From positions 1-64,000 of the forward strand of contig NZ_CP061037.1 in assembly GCF_016743815.1 (NCBI RefSeq): a DNA stretch of 64,000 nucleotides. The letters run 5' to 3'. A program made the position numbers and the translations under genes. The notes under the pieces are model-generated. The model made no database searches and was not told where the DNA came from. It saw only the letters and a list, made by a program, of their open reading frames with translations. This document shows positions 1 through 8,340 of this stretch, in pieces. This DNA is from Sphingomonas aliaeris. GTDB lineage: Bacteria; Pseudomonadota; Alphaproteobacteria; Sphingomonadales; Sphingomonadaceae. Position 1 is the stretch's first letter, and every line of letters starts with the position of its first letter.

Positions 1-518
1 GGCAGGATGTTGATCGCGCCGCCTGTGGCGTTGCGGCCGTACAGCGTGCCTTGCGGCCCCTTCAGCACCTCGACCCGCTCCAGGTCGTAGAACACGCCGG
101 ACGTGGACGTCGGTCGTCCCAGATAGACGCCGTCGTAGTTGAAGGCGATCGCCGGGTCGCTGTAGCCATTGACCGTGAAGTTGCCGACACCGCGCAGGAA
201 GAAAGTGGTGTTCGCGCCGCCGTTGTTCTGCACCGCGAGCGACGGCACGATCTGGCCGAGTTGGCCCGACGTGGTGACGCCGCTGTTCGCCAGGGTGTCG
301 CCGGTGATCACGTCGACAGGTATAGCGGCGCGCTGCAGGCTCTCCGACCGGCGCTGCGCGGTGACGATGATATCGGTCAGTCCCTGCGCCTCCACCGGAT
401 CGACTGCAGCGGTCTCGCCAGTAGTTCCGGCTGGCGGCAGGTTTCGGTCGGCCGACTGGGCCCAAGCCGGTCCAGCCAGGCCGACCAGCATCGATGTCGT
501 CAGAAGCATGAAACGCAT
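1..518 (-). CDS. TonB-dependent receptor, N-terminal part (cut by window edge)
   Basis: Outer-membrane TonB-dependent receptor, probably for uptake of the substrate of the adjoining catabolic operon. The frame is open from an ATG at 518 to the window start (172 codons). A signal peptide ends in AWAQS at about residue 22. A TonB-box-like segment DIIVTAQRR follows near residue 50. The plug domain then shows LRGVG, DGVYLGR, LERVEVLKGPQGTLYGRNA and the start of GGAINI, all standard plug signatures. The barrel lies outside the window. The start is 47 bases after the FAH gene stop on the same strand, so it may be the last gene of the operon. Substrate unknown. Confidence 0.9.
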   Translation of the reverse strand, partial: MRFMLLTTSMLVGLAGPAWAQSADRNLPPAGTTGETAAVDPVEAQGLTDIIVTAQRRSESLQRAAIPVDVITGDTLANSGVTTSGQLGQIVPSLAVQNNGGANTTFFLRGVGNFTVNGYSDPAIAFNYDGVYLGRPTSTSGVFYDLERVEVLKGPQGTLYGRNATGGAINIL

Positions 519-565
519 CATTCCCCCCTTTTTGCCCGACGTTCCTCGCCGGTTCCCTTGATTGT

Positions 566-1531
566 TCAGGCGGGCACCACCCGCTGATCGATGATGCCGA
601 AGGCCGGCCAGTCGCCCACGCGGGCTTCCATCCTCACGCGGTCGCCGAAGCGCATGAACGGAGTCGGCGAACGGCCCGAGATCACGTCGATGGCGCGGCC
701 CTCGGACAGGCAGGACGAGCCCACCGCCGCGTGCCGCGAGGTCGACAGGGTGCCCGATCCGACGATCGTGCCCGCGCACAGCCGCCGCGTGCGCGCAGCG
801 TGTGCGATGAGCTCGTGGAAGCCGAAGGCCATCTCCTCCGCGCCGTCCACTGCGCCGAACCGCTTCCCGTTCAGGTCGATCGCGAGCGTCGCGGCAACGC
901 GGCCGTCGCGCCAGGCGTCGCCGAGCACGGTCGGCGTCACGGCAAACGGCGCGACCGAGCAGGCTGGTTTGGCCTGCACCCAGCCGAAGCCGGTCTTCAT
1001 CTCGACCGGCGCGATCGCGCGAAGCGACCAGTCGTTGATCTGGACGACCAGCCGGATGTGCTCGAGCGCCTGCATCGGGGTCACGCCCATCGGCACGGCA
1101 TCGACGATCACGCCCAGCTCGCCCTCGAAGTCGATGCCGTCCGCTTCGCTGGGCAGCGGCACGTCGTCGAGCGCTCCCAGGAACTGGTCCGACATCCCCT
1201 GGTACATCAGCGGGCGGTCGGTCTCGATCGCGGGCAGGTCGAACGCCTGCTGCATCAATCGTCCGTGCTCCGGATAAGCGGAGCCGTCGAGCCACTGCCA
1301 AGCCCGCGGCAGGGGTGCAGCGAGCGTGCTCACATCCAGAGCGGCCTGCCCGGGCGCTTCGCCGACCTCCACCGCCTCCGCCAGCGTGCGCAGTTCGGCT
1401 TCCACCTCCGTCCAGCGGTCGAGCGCCGCTTGGAGCGTCCCAACGCGCGCGAGCGCAGCGCTCGCGCCGTCGCGGGCGACCACCAGCAGCCGTCCGTCCG
1501 GGGTGCCGTCACGTTGAGTGGCGAGCCGCAT
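566..1531 (-). CDS. Fumarylacetoacetate hydrolase (FAH) family protein
   Basis: 321 residues, FAH fold. The family hydrolyses or decarboxylates ring-cleavage products with a divalent metal. The metal-site region reads GIDFEGELGVIVDAV, and the C-terminal block has GSGTLSTSRHAAVGSSCLSE, the family's cap and catalytic region. The start at 1531 is chosen because its ATG overlaps the stop of the upstream cyclase gene (TGATG) and because the frame further upstream reads as the shadow of that gene. The position in an aromatic operon suggests a late hydrolytic step on an acylpyruvate-like intermediate. The exact substrate cannot be read from the sequence. Confidence 0.88.
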   Translation of the reverse strand: MRLATQRDGTPDGRLLVVARDGASAALARVGTLQAALDRWTEVEAELRTLAEAVEVGEAPGQAALDVSTLAAPLPRAWQWLDGSAYPEHGRLMQQAFDLPAIETDRPLMYQGMSDQFLGALDDVPLPSEADGIDFEGELGVIVDAVPMGVTPMQALEHIRLVVQINDWSLRAIAPVEMKTGFGWVQAKPACSVAPFAVTPTVLGDAWRDGRVAATLAIDLNGKRFGAVDGAEEMAFGFHELIAHAARTRRLCAGTIVGSGTLSTSRHAAVGSSCLSEGRAIDVISGRSPTPFMRFGDRVRMEARVGDWPAFGIIDQRVVPA

Positions 1532-2322
1532 CAGTCTTCCAGGATCGCGACGGCGCGGGTCCAGCCGGCCGACCCGCCCTTCACCTTGGCCGGGAAGCAG
1601 GAGACGGTGAAGCCGAACGGCGGCAGGCTCTCTAAGTTGGCGAGCTTCTCCATGTGGCAATAGCCGATCTCGCGACCCGCCTTGTGCCCCTCCCAGACAA
1701 GTGAATAATCGCCCGTGTCCGCCACCCGCTTCGCCGTGTGGCTGAACGGCGCGTCCCAGCTCCACGCGTCGGTTCCGGTCACCCGCACGCCGCGGGTCGT
1801 AAGATACATAGTCGCCTCATAACCCATGCCGACGCCTGCGCCGAGGAAGTCGGCTTCGCCCAGGCGGGAACCGGCGCGGGTGTTGACCAACACGATGTCG
1901 AGCGGCTGGAGGCGGTGGCCGATCCGCTCGAGTTCCGCCTCCATCTCCGCACCCGTCACCACATGACCATCGGGCAGGTGCCGGAAGTCGAGCTTCACTC
2001 CCGGGCGGAAGCACCAGTCGAGCGGAACCTCGTCGATCGTCATCGCCGGCCTCCCGCCGCTTGCGAGCGCCTCGTCCTGCGTGGGATGGTAATGCCAGGG
2101 CGCGTCGAGGTGGGTGCCGTTGTGCGTGGTCAGCGTCAGTGTCTCGGACGCCGCGAAGCCTTCGCCCCCCGCCATTGCTTCCGCGGTAATGCCGGGGAAG
2201 AACATCGCCGCCTCACCCACCGTCTCGCGGTGCGTGACGCGCTCGATCGTGGGCCTCATGAAGGGCGGATCGGTGATCACGTCGGGGTCGAGGGTGATCG
2301 ACAGGTCGATGAAGCGGGGCAT
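1531..2322 (-). CDS. Cyclase/kynurenine formamidase-like metal-dependent hydrolase
   Basis: 263 residues of the cyclase superfamily (PF04199). The metal-binding signature HNGTHLDAPWH is near residue 70. The family includes kynurenine formamidases and isatin hydrolases, which open amide or lactone rings. The start MPRFIDLS at 2322 has a strong upstream GAGAGGGAA ribosome-binding site. A longer in-frame start at 2376 would lie inside the P450 gene. It sits 13 bases after the P450 stop and overlaps the FAH gene start by one base, so these genes are co-translated in order. Probable role: hydrolysis of a ring-opened or lactone intermediate (inference). Confidence 0.87.
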   Translation of the reverse strand: MPRFIDLSITLDPDVITDPPFMRPTIERVTHRETVGEAAMFFPGITAEAMAGGEGFAASETLTLTTHNGTHLDAPWHYHPTQDEALASGGRPAMTIDEVPLDWCFRPGVKLDFRHLPDGHVVTGAEMEAELERIGHRLQPLDIVLVNTRAGSRLGEADFLGAGVGMGYEATMYLTTRGVRVTGTDAWSWDAPFSHTAKRVADTGDYSLVWEGHKAGREIGYCHMEKLANLESLPPFGFTVSCFPAKVKGGSAGWTRAVAILED

Positions 2323-2335
2323 GGCTCGTTCCCTC

Positions 2336-3520
2336 TCAAGCCGGCTCGATCCCGACCGGCAGCCGGTGGATCGCATGGAGCGTGTTGTTCAAACGCCGCT
2401 CGGGCGTGCCGGCAAGCGTGACGCGGCGGACGCGCCTGACGAGCGCGCGCAGGACGACTTCCGCCTCCAGGCGCGCCACCATCTGGCCGAGGCACTGATG
2501 GATGCCGAAGCCGAAGCCGACATGGCCGCTCGTCGGGCGATCGGCGACGAAGCGGTCCGGATCGTTCCACCGTCTGGGATCGCGGTTCGCTGCGGCCAGG
2601 AAAAGCAGCACCTTGGCGCCCTCGGGGATCGTCGTGCCGGCGATCTCCACGTCGCGCGTCGTGGTGCGGAAGAAGGTCTGCACCGTCGAGTCCCAGCGCA
2701 GGCTCTCGTCGAGCGCACGCTTCTCCAGCGCAGGGTTGGCGCGCACGTTCGCATATTCGTCCGGGTGGGTGGCGAGCGCCAGCACCAGATGGCCGATGCC
2801 GTTCACCGTCGTGTCGATGCCCGCGGTCAGGAAGGAGCGCACCAGCCGCTCCGCCTCAGCCTCGCTGCACTCGCCGCGGTCGGCGGCCGCGTACACGCCA
2901 GCGCCCCAGCCATCGGGGCTCAGGTTCTCGCGCTTGCACGCCTGGGCAACCCAGCCGATCGCGGGCGCGGCCTCGGCCTCGCCGCGGGCGAACACCGCGT
3001 TGCGCGGGCCGAAGGCGTTGAAGACAGACGCCGCATAGACCAGGAGCAGCTCGCGTCCGTCCTCCGGCACGCCGATCGTGTCGGGGAACACCGCCATGGG
3101 GAACGCTTCGCCGAGCTCGGTCACCGCGTCGAAGCGGCGTTTCTCGACCAGGCGATCGACCAGCGCCTCGGCAGTCTGCTCCCAGCGTGGCCGCAGCGTC
3201 TTCAGCGCGGCGAGCGAGACCACCTTGTTCATGATCCCGCGCGTGCGGTCGTGCAGCGGCGGATCGGTCTCCAGCAACAGCGACGGCGGGCGCCACGGGT
3301 CCTCGATCGCAAAGTCGGACAGGCCCACTCCGCGGCCCGAGCAGAAGGCTTCGTGGTCGCGGAGCGCTGCCGACACTTCGGCATGGCGCGCCATGCCATA
3401 GGCGCCGATCGCGTCGAGCCAGACCACCGGCCCCGCTTCCCGCAGCGCCTCGTGGTGCGCATACGGATCGGCGAGGAACGCCTCGTCGAACGGGTCGATG
3501 GCGAGGCGTGCCGCGATCAC
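2336..3520 (-). CDS. Cytochrome P450, CYP199-like
   Basis: 394 residues. The oxygen-binding I-helix reads AGIDTT, the K-helix ExxR is ESLR, and the heme loop is FGFGIHQCLGQ with the cysteine ligand. The N-terminal stretches FDEAFLADPY, GPVVWLD and SRGVGLSDFA-like segments resemble CYP199A enzymes, which O-demethylate or hydroxylate para-substituted benzoates. No ferredoxin or ferredoxin reductase gene is adjacent, so electrons must come from elsewhere. The start overlaps the stop of the hydrolase gene by four bases (ATGA). A ring-activating oxidation in the same pathway is the likely job. Confidence 0.92.
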   Translation of the reverse strand: MIAARLAIDPFDEAFLADPYAHHEALREAGPVVWLDAIGAYGMARHAEVSAALRDHEAFCSGRGVGLSDFAIEDPWRPPSLLLETDPPLHDRTRGIMNKVVSLAALKTLRPRWEQTAEALVDRLVEKRRFDAVTELGEAFPMAVFPDTIGVPEDGRELLLVYAASVFNAFGPRNAVFARGEAEAAPAIGWVAQACKRENLSPDGWGAGVYAAADRGECSEAEAERLVRSFLTAGIDTTVNGIGHLVLALATHPDEYANVRANPALEKRALDESLRWDSTVQTFFRTTTRDVEIAGTTIPEGAKVLLFLAAANRDPRRWNDPDRFVADRPTSGHVGFGFGIHQCLGQMVARLEAEVVLRALVRRVRRVTLAGTPERRLNNTLHAIHRLPVGIEPA

Positions 3521-4674
3521 GCGGGACGTCCGCCGAGCGTCTCGGCAAACCAGTCGGCGATCAGGTCGCGACCATAAGCCATGTTGTCGGCGCCGACGTG
3601 CTCGACGCCGCCCTCGCGAGCCGTGAAGATGACCTTCTCGCGCCGCGGCGAGTTGACGAGCTGGTCGTAGAGGTCGTCGGCATAGGCTGGGCTGATCTGG
3701 CGGTCCTGTGCGCCGTGCGTGACGAGGAACGGCACGCGAATACGCTCCATATGGCCGTTGAGGTTCATGGCGTTGGACTTGGCGAGGAAATCATCCTGGT
3801 CGCTCGCTCCGAACGCCCACCGGACGTGCTCCCAATAGTGCGGCACCGGGTTCTCACCCTCGCGCGCCATGCGCTTGTCCTGCACCTCGCGCCAATTGTG
3901 ATTTGCGCCCCAGACGGCGCCGCTCGCGAAACGCGACTCATAGGCGACCGCGCGAGGCGCGAAGTGGCCGCCCAAGGAGATGCCGGTCATGCCGATGCGC
4001 TTCGGGTCGGCATCGGATTGCTGCTCGAGCCAGTCGACCGCCTTGCTTGCCCAGCTCTCGCTGTGCGGATCGACAGGAAGGTTCTGCAGGCGCAGCGCCT
4101 CACCCGACCCGGGCTGGTCGACGCACAACGTGGAGACTCCGCGCCGGGCGAGCTCGTGCGGCAGGCGGCTCCACCAGAGCAGCTCCTTGCAGCTATCGAG
4201 GCCGTTGCAGAAGACGACGACGGGCCGGGCGTCCTCTCCGGGCGCGCGCGTATAGAGCGCAGGCATGGTGCCGGCGGACAGCGGCACCTCAACTCGCTCG
4301 CGGTTGAGTCGACCGAGCGTGGTGGACCGGTCGAACGCAGCGCGCGCCTTGGCGTAGGATTCGGTGCGCCCGGGGGCACCATGGCCCTGCATCCGCTCGG
4401 CGGTGAACAGGTAGAGAGCGGCGCGCTCCAGCTTGTTCGATGCGGACAGGCTGCGCCCCTTGGCCTCGTCCTCGGCGGCGAGCGCGACGAGCTTGTCGCC
4501 CATCGCCGCCCATTGCCGCATAAAGGCGGGGGTACCCGCATCCGCGCCCCCTGCCGCCGCGTCGCGGATCGGCTGGCACATGTCGACGATCTCGCCGATC
4601 TGCCCGCCCGATTCCATCGCGATCGCGACGGACAGGTTCCAGATATAGTTGGGGAAGAGCTCCAGTAGCGCCAT
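3517..4674 (-). CDS. Alpha/beta hydrolase (dihydropseudooxynicotine-hydrolase/FrsA-like)
   Basis: 385 residues beginning MALLELFPNYIWN. A helical N-terminal region is followed by an alpha/beta hydrolase core with nucleophile elbow GISLGGH, a downstream acid region near THGAQDRQIS, and a histidine in EGGVEHVG. This arrangement is typical of C-C bond hydrolases such as 2,6-dihydropseudooxynicotine hydrolase. As sequenced, the reading frame continues without a stop from the upstream dioxygenase (combined 688 residues). A natural start ATG at 4674 lies one base after the stop of the dioxygenase in its proper frame, so I treat it as a separate gene. It would cleave the ring-opened product. Confidence 0.85.
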   Translation of the reverse strand: MALLELFPNYIWNLSVAIAMESGGQIGEIVDMCQPIRDAAAGGADAGTPAFMRQWAAMGDKLVALAAEDEAKGRSLSASNKLERAALYLFTAERMQGHGAPGRTESYAKARAAFDRSTTLGRLNRERVEVPLSAGTMPALYTRAPGEDARPVVVFCNGLDSCKELLWWSRLPHELARRGVSTLCVDQPGSGEALRLQNLPVDPHSESWASKAVDWLEQQSDADPKRIGMTGISLGGHFAPRAVAYESRFASGAVWGANHNWREVQDKRMAREGENPVPHYWEHVRWAFGASDQDDFLAKSNAMNLNGHMERIRVPFLVTHGAQDRQISPAYADDLYDQLVNSPRREKVIFTAREGGVEHVGADNMAYGRDLIADWFAETLGGRPA

Positions 4675-4675
4675 C

Positions 4676-5577
4676 TTAGACGGCCGCGGCCTGGAACAGG
4701 CCCGCGTCGGGCGTGGGATGCGGCATGGTCTGCGGCCCCCGACGCCGACGCCCCATTGATCCATCGTGTTTGGCCCCGGCACGCGGACCTGCGCCTCGTG
4801 GTGCTCGAAGTCGACGCTCTCCAGCTCGGACGTATATTCGACGGCGAACCCGTTGGGCGTGACGAAATAGCTGAAGGTGTTGTTGCCGGCGGTATGACGG
4901 CCAGGCCCCCACTTGATATCGATATCCTTCTTCCGGAGCCGGTTGATGCCGCGCATCATGCAGTCGACCGAGAGCATGTCGTAGGCGACATGGTTGAGGC
5001 ACGGCGGTCCGGGCAGGATCGCCAGGCGGTGATGCCATTCGTTGCAGCGCAAGAACGCCATGAAATCACCCAACCAATCGGACAGGCGGAAGCCGAGCAC
5101 GTCGGTGAAGAACTGCACGGTCGCCTTGTGGTCGGGCGAGTGAAGCACGACGTGGCTGATTTTCTGGGGCACCGCCTCCCAGCGGACGACCTCACGTTTG
5201 CCCCCGCGCTCGACGTCGCTCGACACCTCGAAGGTGAGGCCATCGGGCGAGAAGAAGCGAAAGCCGTATCCGCCCCCGAAGGACTCCAAGTCCTTGGGCG
5301 CGAAGATTATCTGGCATCCCGCTGCGACCACCTTGTCGTGCAGCGAGTCCACGTCGGCACGTGTGTCCGTCGCAAAGGCGATCACGTCGATGCGGTTGCT
5401 GTCGTCCTCCCGCAGGCGCACGCAGTACAGCTCGTCGCTTCCTTCCGCGGCGAAATAGGTCAAGCCGTCCTGTTCGGCGACCTGCTTCAGGCACCACTTC
5501 TCGGCATAGAATTCGCGCTCGGCGGCGAGGTCGGCAACGCCGTAGCCGACATAGCGGATTTCGGTTACGCGGCTCAT
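4676..5577 (-). CDS. Extradiol ring-cleavage dioxygenase (VOC family), frameshifted near its end
   Basis: Type I extradiol dioxygenase with two glyoxalase-like modules (about residues 1-135 and 140-285). Candidate metal ligands are the His in KISHVVLHSPD, the His in LNHVAYD and the Glu in FAVEYTSE. Start ATG at 5577 follows a GAGGAG site; the nearby GTG at 5583 is an alternative. At 4736-4740 a run of five C on the plus strand (five G in the coding strand) appears to be one base short. Adding one G gives a tail GGPQTMPHPTPDAG and a stop at 4676. As sequenced, the frame instead runs on into the hydrolase gene. Confidence 0.85.
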
Positions 5578-5588
5578 GTTCACTCTCC

Positions 5589-6710
5589 TCAGATCGGTTC
5601 AGCGATGCGCGCGAACATCTCGCGCGTGGCGGTGGCATTCTCGATGAGCGGACCCAGGCCGATCTGGCCCAGGCAGATCGCGCGGCTCGCCTCCACGATA
5701 TACCGGCAGCGATCGAGGCGACGCTCGCGATAGCGCGTGAGTGCCGCTTCGATATCGTCGGTTCGGGCGAGTTCGTCGGCGAGCACGATCGAGTCCTCGA
5801 TCGCCATGCCCGCACCTTGCCCCAGGTGCGGCGTGGTCGCGTGAATCGCGTCGCCGAGTAGCACGACCCGGCCTTTATGCCACGGACCATCGACAAACAG
5901 CCATTCCAACGGCTTGTAGACGACCTCCGCGTCATCGGTGATCTGGTGCGCCAGGCTCTGGATCAGCGGCGCCGGTACGCCTGAGAGCTTGGCCCGCATC
6001 ACCGCGGCCAGCCCCTCGCGTGGGTACCAAGGGTTGCCCGGCTCCGGCGTCGTCACATACATATACATCAATGTATCGGAGAGTGGCACGAGCCCGACGC
6101 CGGTCTGTCCCTCGAACACCCGCAACGCGTCGAGTTCGGGTAACCGTGGAAAGTTGTAGCGCCACACCGCTTGACCGGTGAACTCGGGCCTCGGGGCGTC
6201 GGGAAAAAGCGTGGCGCGGGTCTGCGAGAAGAGCCCGTCTGCGCCGACGACGAGATCGTAGCGGCCATCGCTTCCGTCGCTGAAGTGCACCGATGCGCCG
6301 GCGCCATCGTCGTCCAGCGCCTCCGCAGTGACGCCAAGCCGTATCTTAGCGCCTGCGGCCCGCGTCCGCTCGCCAAGAACCTTCTGAAGCGCACGCCGCC
6401 CGATGCCGACGTTGGCGGGCCGGTCGGGCACCAGCCGCGGAGTCGGGATGCGTGCTACGATCGCGCCGGTCGGGATGCAGACCTCGACGAAGTCGAAGCC
6501 GACGCCCGCATCCAGATAATCGTCGATCAGGCCGAGCTCGGTCATTGCGCGGACGACGTTGCCCTGCTGGATGATGCCGACGCCGTAGACCGACCAATGC
6601 GGGTCGCGTTCGATCACATCGACGTCGAAACCTTTCGCGCGAAGGGCGATGGCCGCGGTCAATCCGCCGATGCCCGCTCCGACAACAAGGACGCTCTTCG
6701 GCTGACCCAT
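5589..6710 (-). CDS. FAD-dependent aromatic-ring monooxygenase (class A flavoprotein)
   Basis: 373 residues, PHBH/salicylate-hydroxylase fold. The Rossmann motif GAGIGG is at residue 11, the DG-type segment VVGADGLFS in the middle, and the FAD-ribityl motif GDAIHATTPHLGQGAGMAIED near residue 295. These enzymes hydroxylate an aromatic ring using NAD(P)H and oxygen. It is the first gene of the minus-strand operon, and the next start lies about 11 bases beyond its stop. The expected product, an ortho-diol, would feed the extradiol dioxygenase encoded next. Natural substrate not identifiable. Confidence 0.9.
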   Translation of the reverse strand: MGQPKSVLVVGAGIGGLTAAIALRAKGFDVDVIERDPHWSVYGVGIIQQGNVVRAMTELGLIDDYLDAGVGFDFVEVCIPTGAIVARIPTPRLVPDRPANVGIGRRALQKVLGERTRAAGAKIRLGVTAEALDDDGAGASVHFSDGSDGRYDLVVGADGLFSQTRATLFPDAPRPEFTGQAVWRYNFPRLPELDALRVFEGQTGVGLVPLSDTLMYMYVTTPEPGNPWYPREGLAAVMRAKLSGVPAPLIQSLAHQITDDAEVVYKPLEWLFVDGPWHKGRVVLLGDAIHATTPHLGQGAGMAIEDSIVLADELARTDDIEAALTRYRERRLDRCRYIVEASRAICLGQIGLGPLIENATATREMFARIAEPI

Positions 6711-6926
6711 TGCGACATCTCTCCCGATACAGGCTCCCGCTGATGGTCGCAGGGCTGCTCGGTGGCGGGATACAACCGCCCTGCACTGTCAAGAAGCTGA
6801 TAGTTTTATTAGCTGTCGACTTGTTCCGTTTATAGCTCCGCGGGTGTTGCGACCATTGTCCTCTGCCTGATAGGCCTTATTCGCCGCGAGGACGGCTGCC
6901 GCAGCCGACGACCGAGGAGCGACGTC
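6711..6926. promoter_or_regulatory. Divergent promoter region with imperfect palindrome
   Basis: This 216-base gap separates the divergent catabolic operon and oxidoreductase gene and must hold both promoters. At 6795-6814 an imperfect palindrome is visible: arms AGCTGATAG and TTATTAGCT around TTT, 7 of 9 positions complementary. It is AT-rich relative to its surroundings and could be an operator. A GAGGAG ribosome-binding site precedes the plus-strand ATG at 6927. No convincing -35/-10 pair was found, and no regulator gene is adjacent. Confidence 0.35.
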
Positions 6927-7964
6927 ATGGAGGATATCGGTGTCGGGCTGGTCGGCTATGGCCTGGGCGGACGAGCCTTTCATGCGCCCTACATTCGTGT
7001 GACCGAGGGACTGACCCTCAGGGCTGTCGTGTCGCGTGATCCGGCAAAGGTGCATGCCGATCTTCCCGGAATGCCGGTCGTGCCGAACATCGCCGAATTG
7101 CTCGCTATAGACGGCATCGACCTCGTCGTCGTATCCAGTCCCGATCACCTGCATGCGGATCATGCGCTGGTCGCTCTGGAAGCCGGCAAGCACGTCCTCG
7201 TGGACAAACCCTTCGCCACGACCCTGACGGACGCTCGACGAATCCGCGCCGCCGCCGAGCAGCGCGGCAGGCTCCTCACCGTGTTCCACAATCGCCGATG
7301 GGATGGCGACTTTCTCACCCTCCACAAGCTGATGGCGGATGGCGTTCTCGGCGAGATCGTTCTGTTCGAAAGTCATTTCGACCGCTGGCGACCGATACCC
7401 GCGCGCGTCTGGAAGGAGGAACGCCAGGGCGGATCATGGCTCGACCTGGGTCCTCACCTCGTCGATCAGGCCCTGGTGCTCTTTGGCGTTCCGGACGGGG
7501 TCACGGCGGACATCGCCACCTTCCGAGCGGGAGCCACCGCACCCGACTATTTCCACGTGATCCTGCGTTACCCGACCCGCCGGGTGATCCTGCACTCCAG
7601 CAAGGTGGCGAAGGATCACGACCTGCGTTTCGTCGTCCACGGCACGAAAGGCACCTGGATCAAGCACGGGATCGATCCACAGGAGGCGGCGACCGTAGCC
7701 GGCACCCTCCCCGGAGGTGACGATTGGGGCCGGAGCTTCAAACCCGGTGTTCTCACCCTCGATGCCTCGTCCACTCCGGCGTCAGTGTTCGATCTGCCCG
7801 GAAACTATCGCCTCTTCTGGGGTCAGCTTGCTGCGGCGATCCGGGGACACGGGCCCAATCCCGTGCCGGCGGATGAAGCGCTTGCGGTGATGGAGGTGCT
7901 CGAAGCGGCGCTTGAGAGCAGCCTCGAAAGAAGGGAGATGACCTTGCCGCCGCGATCAAGCTAA
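6927..7964 (+). CDS. Gfo/Idh/MocA family NAD(P)-dependent oxidoreductase
   Basis: 345 residues. The N-terminal Rossmann domain begins GVGLVGYGLGGRAFHAPY. The family motif appears as VDKPFA, in place of EKP, around residue 95. The C-terminal domain contains GGSWLDLGPHLVDQ with the usual catalytic histidine. Members resembling YdgJ/YhhX oxidise or reduce sugars, inositols and similar polyols. The start ATG has GAGGAG upstream. It is divergent from the aromatic operon and upstream of uxuA, so a role in sugar or sugar-acid metabolism is more likely than in aromatic breakdown. Confidence 0.9.
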   Translation: MEDIGVGLVGYGLGGRAFHAPYIRVTEGLTLRAVVSRDPAKVHADLPGMPVVPNIAELLAIDGIDLVVVSSPDHLHADHALVALEAGKHVLVDKPFATTLTDARRIRAAAEQRGRLLTVFHNRRWDGDFLTLHKLMADGVLGEIVLFESHFDRWRPIPARVWKEERQGGSWLDLGPHLVDQALVLFGVPDGVTADIATFRAGATAPDYFHVILRYPTRRVILHSSKVAKDHDLRFVVHGTKGTWIKHGIDPQEAATVAGTLPGGDDWGRSFKPGVLTLDASSTPASVFDLPGNYRLFWGQLAAAIRGHGPNPVPADEALAVMEVLEAALESSLERREMTLPPRSS

Positions 7965-8046
7965 CCATCCGGGCGTTGACGTGGACCCAAAGACAGACGG
8001 GCAATCGACTTGTCACCGTTGTTGATGACGATCCGAAAATTTCATT

Positions 8047-8062
8047 TTTCAGCTAGCTGAAA
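8047..8062. promoter_or_regulatory. Perfect 16-bp palindrome, candidate operator
   Basis: TTTCAGCTAGCTGAAA is a perfect palindrome 37 bases upstream of a small membrane ORF and about 280 bases upstream of the uxuA start. It is flanked by AT-rich sequence, unlike the coding DNA around it. The symmetry fits a dimeric transcription factor site (LacI, GntR or similar) controlling the small ORF and uxuA. No regulator gene is adjacent. Confidence 0.5.
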
Positions 8063-8099
8063 GGCTGCGATTCTCCTGGCAAAAGCAAGAGGAGAGAGC

Positions 8100-8234
8100 A
8101 TGTCGACGATCCTGGCCGCAGCGCCGAAGTTGAGGGCCGCAGGCGAGGCGCTTGCCGCCATCCTCGTCATTCCCCTGCTTTTGTCGGCCGCGTCGCTCGG
8201 GCTCGAAGCGCTCCTAGACATCGCCGTTCGCTGA
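8100..8234 (+). CDS. Small membrane protein, 44 residues, unknown function
   Basis: The ORF begins with ATG at 8100, directly behind a strong AGAGGAGAG ribosome-binding site, and stops at 8232-8234. The product starts [17 protein letters not shown] and contains one hydrophobic helix, [20 protein letters not shown], so a single-pass inner-membrane protein is predicted. It lies between a palindromic operator candidate and uxuA, about 105 bases before the uxuA start. I do not recognise a family. The good ribosome site and hydrophobic core argue for a real gene, but its shortness leaves doubt. Confidence 0.5.
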   Translation: MSTILAAAPKLRAAGEALAAILVIPLLLSAASLGLEALLDIAVR

Positions 8235-8340
8235 ATGCGACATGACGAGCCGGGCTCGGCTCGCGACCGGCATCAGTTTCCGCGATCTAGACGACGCGCT
8301 GCCCAGCCGCACTCCGCCCACTCCCTGTGAGGGAATCTGC

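Noticed and set aside
2114..3577. A 487-codon plus-strand open frame opposite the P450 gene
   Set aside because: Antisense to a P450 with all signature motifs; no ribosome site or domain.
3517..5577. A natural dioxygenase-hydrolase fusion protein
   Set aside because: The joining linker is the out-of-frame reading of a better dioxygenase C-terminus, and a stop plus ATG sit at the expected boundary once one G is added.
6767..6792. TTGACA/TATCCC promoter pair for the aromatic operon on the minus strand
   Set aside because: The spacing is only 14 bases, too short for a sigma-70 promoter.
6789..7376. A 195-codon minus-strand frame over the oxidoreductase start
   Set aside because: It runs antisense to conserved Rossmann-fold codons; no family resemblance.
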